NCBI GenBank assembly: GCA_028565635.1
Contig: JAOXYB010092494.1
Span: 8,193-37,240, forward strand
Origin: Phoronis ovalis
Taxonomy: Eukaryota; Phoronida; Phoronidae
Direction: 5' to 3'
Length of the DNA stretch: 29,048 nt
Shown: piece after piece, positions 27,001-29,048 of the stretch
How the letters are laid out: the number at the start of each line of letters is the position of its first letter
How positions within the stretch are numbered: position 1 is the first letter of the stretch
Translations under genes and position numbers: made by a program
The notes under the pieces: model-generated
What the model saw: only the letters and a program-made list of their open reading frames with translations
Database searches by the model: none
What the model was told of the DNA's origin: nothing

Positions 27001-28708
27001 TGTCTTGCATATAAAAACTATTCCTAGGCAGCATAATGGCAGTTATACTTCACTTTGCGTTCACTGTACAATTCTTGTGAACATTACTACAATTTTTAGC
27101 ACTAAAAAAAAAAGAAAGACAGGATTTATGGAATAACCTTATTTTTAATTTTAGCTCAATTGTTTAAAAACTTTGAATAAAGCAAATGTGCTCAAATCAT
27201 TCTTGGTTTTATTTAAATTCACATCCAATAGGTTAGACGCAAACTGTGGTTCATTACCTGCTGCATGTAACCAGCAGGATGAAACAGGACATTACTTGTT
27301 GCACGATACCAGCAGGATGAACCTGTCAAGAATTATTATTTAACATGCATAAATAACAAGTCTCTGATTCATCTTTTCAATGGGCATTTGTGTCCAATCT
27401 GCATTGACGTCATTGACGACATGCTTGGTTTATTTTATAACAAAGTTTAACAATAGCATTGTTAAAACATGACAAAAGTGACAGAGGAAGACCTAATGGA
27501 GATGCCAAATGCACATATTAAGTAATAAATTATGCAAATTATGCCGAAATAAGTTTAAAGAATTAATTAAATCATTATTAGAGGTGAATGGAAGGGTATG
27601 TACGTTACAGTTGAGAATATGATAAAATCACATAGATCATATTTTTAATTACAAGTCACATGACTTTTAATATTATGGTAGGTATAGGTCAATTTGACAA
27701 AACCACAGGCATAAAAAATATTTCAAAACATAAACAGCGCTCATGTTTAGTCACATGACTTTCAGCATGGGAAGGTAAAAGGGGAATTTAATAATTAGGG
27801 GAATGGAAAATATTTTCACAACAGTACGAATGCTTCCATGGTTACAAGTCACATGGCTCAAATGGAATACTGTATTTTATTACTACCTTTAAAGGTCAAT
27901 TAACAAAAGTCTACAACAAAGTTGTGGAGACATGGGTCCAAACTACTGAATAATGTATACATTGTATGAGCCAGACACTAACACTCCCTTCAATTAATAA
28001 CCTACGATAAAGAAAGGTATGTTTGTTAGCATTTGGGAAAAACCCCTTTTCTGGATCACCCCACATGCCCGGGACCACATGCTGGTTTATGCCATGCATA
28101 AAATGTGATCAAATTGAAACACCTTTCTTAAAATGATTTTCAATGCAACAGAGAATTCATAACTGATATACCTCTTTAGTAAGCTCAGATCCAATAAATA
28201 AAGAGTCGACTTCATTTGGTCCTACTGCATTCTGACTGAACTGGATGTCCAGAGGATCTTCTTGATTGTTCGAGCTATCATTACTATTATTATTGTTATC
28301 TAATTCATTGTTGCTGTCTGGTTCATGTGCCACTGTTGTAACTGGTGTTTCTGCAACAGGTTGCGGTGAATTGGTTTCTTGGTTTACCAGCCATGCAGAG
28401 ATCACATCCTGGCTAAAAGTATTTTCCTGTCTAGTTAACCTTCTTATTTCTTGGAAGACTGCATCAGAGTAATAACTGTCTACAGCTTTAGGATGAATAT
28501 GTCCTATTCCACTAACACCACTGTATATATTGTGTGAATGAAAGTTTGTTTGGGTATATGCTAAACTCTGTCCTAACATTATCTCTTGGACTTCTGGATA
28601 ACTTGAGATTCCTGTGTTCAATAAATTATTCAAATCTGTTCTCAGAAGGCTTAACACAATAGCCAACTGTATTAGACTATCTGTAAAATACTTCTTGATC
28701 GGAACCAT
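17327..28708 (-). CDS. CNC-bZIP transcription factor, NRF1/NRF2-type (NFE2L1-like isoform, 749 aa)
   Basis: Exons in transcription order: 28708-28172, 21697-21487, 21185-21097, 19777-19640, 19476-19278, 19081-18890, 18736-18666, 18460-18327, 18005-17327. These total 2250 bp in one intact frame with GT...AG introns throughout. Order of segments: NRF1-type ER-anchoring N terminus (1-179), Neh2 with DIDLG (193-195) and ETGE (248-251), Neh5-like [14 protein letters not shown], Asn/Ser/Thr-rich region, CNC domain (about 586-634), basic region (635-651), leucine zipper, and Neh3 with VFLVP (724-728). Such factors heterodimerise with small Maf proteins on antioxidant/MARE elements. This isoform should enter the ER membrane and be released after retrotranslocation and cleavage to induce proteasome genes, as NFE2L1 does. 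Human NFE2L1 is of similar length (742-772 aa). The family call is firm; the single-gene ortholog status is inferred. Confidence 0.93.
18006..18326 (-). other. Intron
   Basis: 321 bp, phase 2, GT...AG (acceptor ATTTACAG). No other feature seen. Confidence 0.8.
18327..18460 (-). CDS. Exon: linker with a SUMO-type motif
   Basis: The acceptor CTATTACAG is followed by [20 protein letters not shown], a Gly/Ser stretch and [18 protein letters not shown] fits the SUMO consensus (hydrophobic-K-x-E). Sequons NDT and NSS. The donor is TATGG|GTAAGT, phase 2. Confidence 0.85.
18666..18736 (-). CDS. Exon: Neh6-like segment, altered degron
   Basis: The acceptor ATCTTTTCAG is followed by [20 protein letters not shown] and VSSP. 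It occupies the position of the Neh6 serine cluster (DSGIS/DSGLS in vertebrates), here DSAVSS. 71 bp. The donor is CACCT|GTAAGT, phase 0. Confidence 0.82.
18890..19081 (-). CDS. Exon: acidic, sequon-rich segment
   Basis: The acceptor TTTTTTGCAG is followed by [20 protein letters not shown], then [31 protein letters not shown] and a Met/Asp run ([14 protein letters not shown]). It has sequons NNT, NVT and NQS. The EDEELFP core looks like an acidic activation motif. 192 bp, phase 1 both sides. The open frame on the plus strand here is a shadow. Confidence 0.85.
19278..19476 (-). CDS. Exon: Neh5-like activation segment and N-glycosylation sequons
   Basis: The acceptor TTTATTTTAG is followed by [20 protein letters not shown], then [10 protein letters not shown]. 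The [14 protein letters not shown] stretch matches the Neh5 type (LEQxWxDLLSI) that binds CBP in NRF factors. Sequons NAS, NLT, NST, NTS and NNS occur in this exon. The donor is CTAG|GTATG, phase 1. Confidence 0.88.
19640..19777 (-). CDS. Exon: Gln-rich segment
   Basis: The acceptor TTATTCAACAG is followed by SMSIEEALQ-like sequence: [20 protein letters not shown], then a helix rich in Q and L ending QQAQQ|GTAATA. 138 bp, phase 0 on both sides, so skippable in frame. It probably forms part of the activation region (Neh4-like position); I see no diagnostic motif. Confidence 0.85.
19778..21096 (-). other. Intron
   Basis: 1.3 kb in phase 0. An open frame at 20234-20563 on the minus strand lacks usable splice sites in phase and resembles nothing I know. 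The rest is AT-rich. Confidence 0.7.
21097..21185 (-). CDS. Exon: completes the Keap1 ETGE motif
   Basis: The acceptor ATTTTAG is followed by GTGAGCTAATCCC. Spliced to the previous exon this completes [12 protein letters not shown], matching vertebrate ETGEFLPIQ. The rest is Ser/Pro-rich ([15 protein letters not shown]). 89 bp, returning to phase 0 at AAGAG|GTAATT. Confidence 0.92.
21487..21697 (-). CDS. Exon: Neh2 domain (DLG motif), shared by both isoforms
   Basis: The acceptor TTTAAG is followed by [20 protein letters not shown], nearly identical to vertebrate NRF2 Neh2 ([16 protein letters not shown]). A charged helix rich in K and E follows ([17 protein letters not shown]), carrying candidate ubiquitin-acceptor lysines. 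It ends VDGETG with the Gly codon split, donor ACTG|GTAAGC, phase 1. 211 bp. Confidence 0.95.
21698..23561 (-). other. Intron between the proximal first exon and the Neh2 exon
   Basis: 1.86 kb, AT-rich with long poly-T and poly-A tracts (for example near 22210). Short open frames at 21792-21992 and 22360-22545 have no support. Nothing recognised. Confidence 0.7.
23562..23903 (-). CDS. Alternative first coding exon, NRF2/CncB-type isoform (684 aa with shared exons)
   Basis: The ATG at 23903-23901 has A at -3 and G at +4, with an in-frame TAA just upstream and no acceptor between, so it behaves as a first exon. It reads [19 protein letters not shown] and on for 114 codons to QKQRP|GTAAGT in phase 0, joining the same Neh2 exon ([11 protein letters not shown]) as the distal first exon. 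The N terminus has no ER-anchor and I recognise no domain; VKQEP near its end is a SUMO-type motif. The split just before DMDLID matches vertebrate NFE2L2, whose first exon also ends there. The product should be soluble and Keap1-controlled. Confidence 0.75.
24165..24210 (-). promoter_or_regulatory. CCAAT/CRE-like cluster, putative proximal promoter
   Basis: On the plus strand GGTCACCTGACCAATGATGT continues into CATTCGTCAC. On the minus strand this gives TGACG, TGACATCA (one mismatch from the CRE TGACGTCA) and ATTGG (inverted CCAAT) within about 25 bases, some 270 bases upstream of the proximal ATG. Such clusters mark stress-responsive promoters. The assignment is by motif only. Confidence 0.35.
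27252..27326. repeat. Diverged 38-bp tandem duplication
   Basis: Copy one at 27252-27289 (CATTACCTGCTGCATGTAAC...) and copy two at 27290-27326 (CATTACTTGTTGCACGATAC...) share ACCAGCAGGATGAA and ordering, with several substitutions. Non-coding, within the intron. Confidence 0.7.
28172..28708 (-). CDS. Distal first coding exon: NRF1-type ER-targeting N terminus
   Basis: The start [20 protein letters not shown] aligns with human NFE2L1 MLSLKKYLTEGLLQFTILLS. The ATG (28708-28706) has A at -3 and G at +4. It has the hydrophobic ER-anchor box (residues 8-25), then [15 protein letters not shown] and HIHPKAVD, conserved in NRF1 N-terminal domains. AWLVNQ (W106, L107) corresponds to the human W103/L104 cleavage site of DDI2. 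An Asn/Asp-rich linker follows. The donor is AAAGAG|GTATAT in phase 0. The frame stays open 48 codons upstream to an ATG at 28852, so an N-extended form is possible, but the family start is at 28708. Confidence 0.92.
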
Positions 28709-29048
28709 GATGATCCTCCTTTTTAGTTCTATCGTGAATAGTGCATCTGCCTCTCCTTTAGTTGTTGAGGGAAAACAAAGGCTTTGTTTCCTGGTGAGAG
28801 AAACTCTGTCAGACAAATAAACGAGGGCCTCCCAGACAAAGAAATTACACACCAGTTTCTATCACCAATTAGCAGTCTTTATAACTCACTTAACAAATAC
28901 ACAAAAGCTTTGAATCCCTATGTATAATTAAGAATTATACGTCTTATTCCAGGCTCTGGGCTGATTCATCTCTATTTACAGAAAGTATGTTACATCACAT
29001 GGGTTCGAGGCTGAAAATTCCCGGTAACGGGGAAGGTTCTAGAGCTTC
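28709..29048 (-). promoter_or_regulatory. 5' leader and putative promoter of the NRF1-type isoform
   Basis: Upstream of the distal start codon. At the window edge, 29031-29048 reads GGAAGGTTCTAGAGCTTC, four alternating five-base units of the heat-shock-element pattern (GAA, TTC, GAG, TTC; one mismatch). No TATA box or start site is evident. The gene may have further untranslated exons outside the window. Confidence 0.35.

Larger units (their letters stand above)
23904..28171 (-). other. 4.3-kb intron between the alternative first exons
   Basis: Contains the proximal promoter. Around 24170-24200 lies a CCAAT/CRE-like cluster. GTCACATGAC-type palindromes occur at 25633-25642, 27655-27664 and 27750-27759. 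TGAGTCA (AP-1/NF-E2 core) is at 25725-25731. A near-CRE TGACGTCT lies near 25174. Diverged duplications occur near 25490-25750 and 27252-27326. Small open frames at 24807-25097 and 27911-28099 show no recognisable protein or splice support. Confidence 0.55.

Noticed and set aside
27911-28099. 62-codon minus-strand open frame next to the distal first exon
   Set aside because: Lies beyond a normal GT donor and after in-frame stops. No family recognised.
28709-28852. N-terminal extension of the NRF1-type protein to an upstream ATG at 28852
   Set aside because: The frame is open, but family alignment starts at the methionine at 28708, which has a better start context. Kept only as a possibility.

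Overview
This is a nuclear, AT-rich, intron-rich animal sequence holding two protein genes in tail-to-tail (convergent) orientation. The left gene encodes an axonemal-type nucleoside diphosphate kinase repeat protein and the right gene a cap'n'collar (CNC) bZIP factor with a Keap1-binding domain. Together they indicate a metazoan. The gene structures look like a non-insect, non-vertebrate (probably marine) invertebrate; I cannot place it further from sequence alone. All exon boundaries below were found by reading splice sites and checking reading frame across every junction. No transcript data were available.

Left gene, + strand, from before base 1 to about 15150: an NME8/TXNDC3-like protein (sea urchin dynein IC1 family). 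The window opens inside the gene. Four exons (175-1826) give the end of one NDPK domain and one complete NDPK domain with its catalytic residues. A long low-complexity acidic tail follows, built from up to twelve exons (3676-14765). Every internal tail exon is a multiple of three and sits between phase-1 introns, so each can be included or skipped freely. One exon carries a 144-bp tandem repeat. One (7219-8837) can end the protein with a hydrophobic tail. Three small downstream exons end in GC-type splice donors that overlap stop codons, or at an extension leading to one, and UGCAUG (Rbfox-type) motifs lie nearby. The picture is of a modular, probably alternatively spliced tail on a cilium/flagellum protein.

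Middle, about 15150-16547: the convergent intergenic space. It holds a short foldback (MITE-like) element at about 15934-16268 and otherwise nothing I can name.

Right gene, - strand, 16548 to about 28850: one CNC-bZIP gene that combines vertebrate NRF1 (NFE2L1) and NRF2 (NFE2L2) features through two alternative first coding exons. The distal first exon (28172-28708) encodes the NRF1-type ER-anchoring N terminus with the AWLV cleavage region. The proximal first exon (23562-23903) has its own start codon and an unrelated N terminus. Both splice in phase 0 into the same Neh2 exon (DIDLG), followed by ETGE, Neh5-like, Asn/Ser/Thr-rich, CNC-bZIP and Neh3 segments. Predicted products are 749 aa (ER/proteasome-stress type) and 684 aa (Keap1/oxidative-stress type), sharing 570 residues. 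Possible regulatory motifs sit upstream of each first exon and in the 4.3-kb intron between them.
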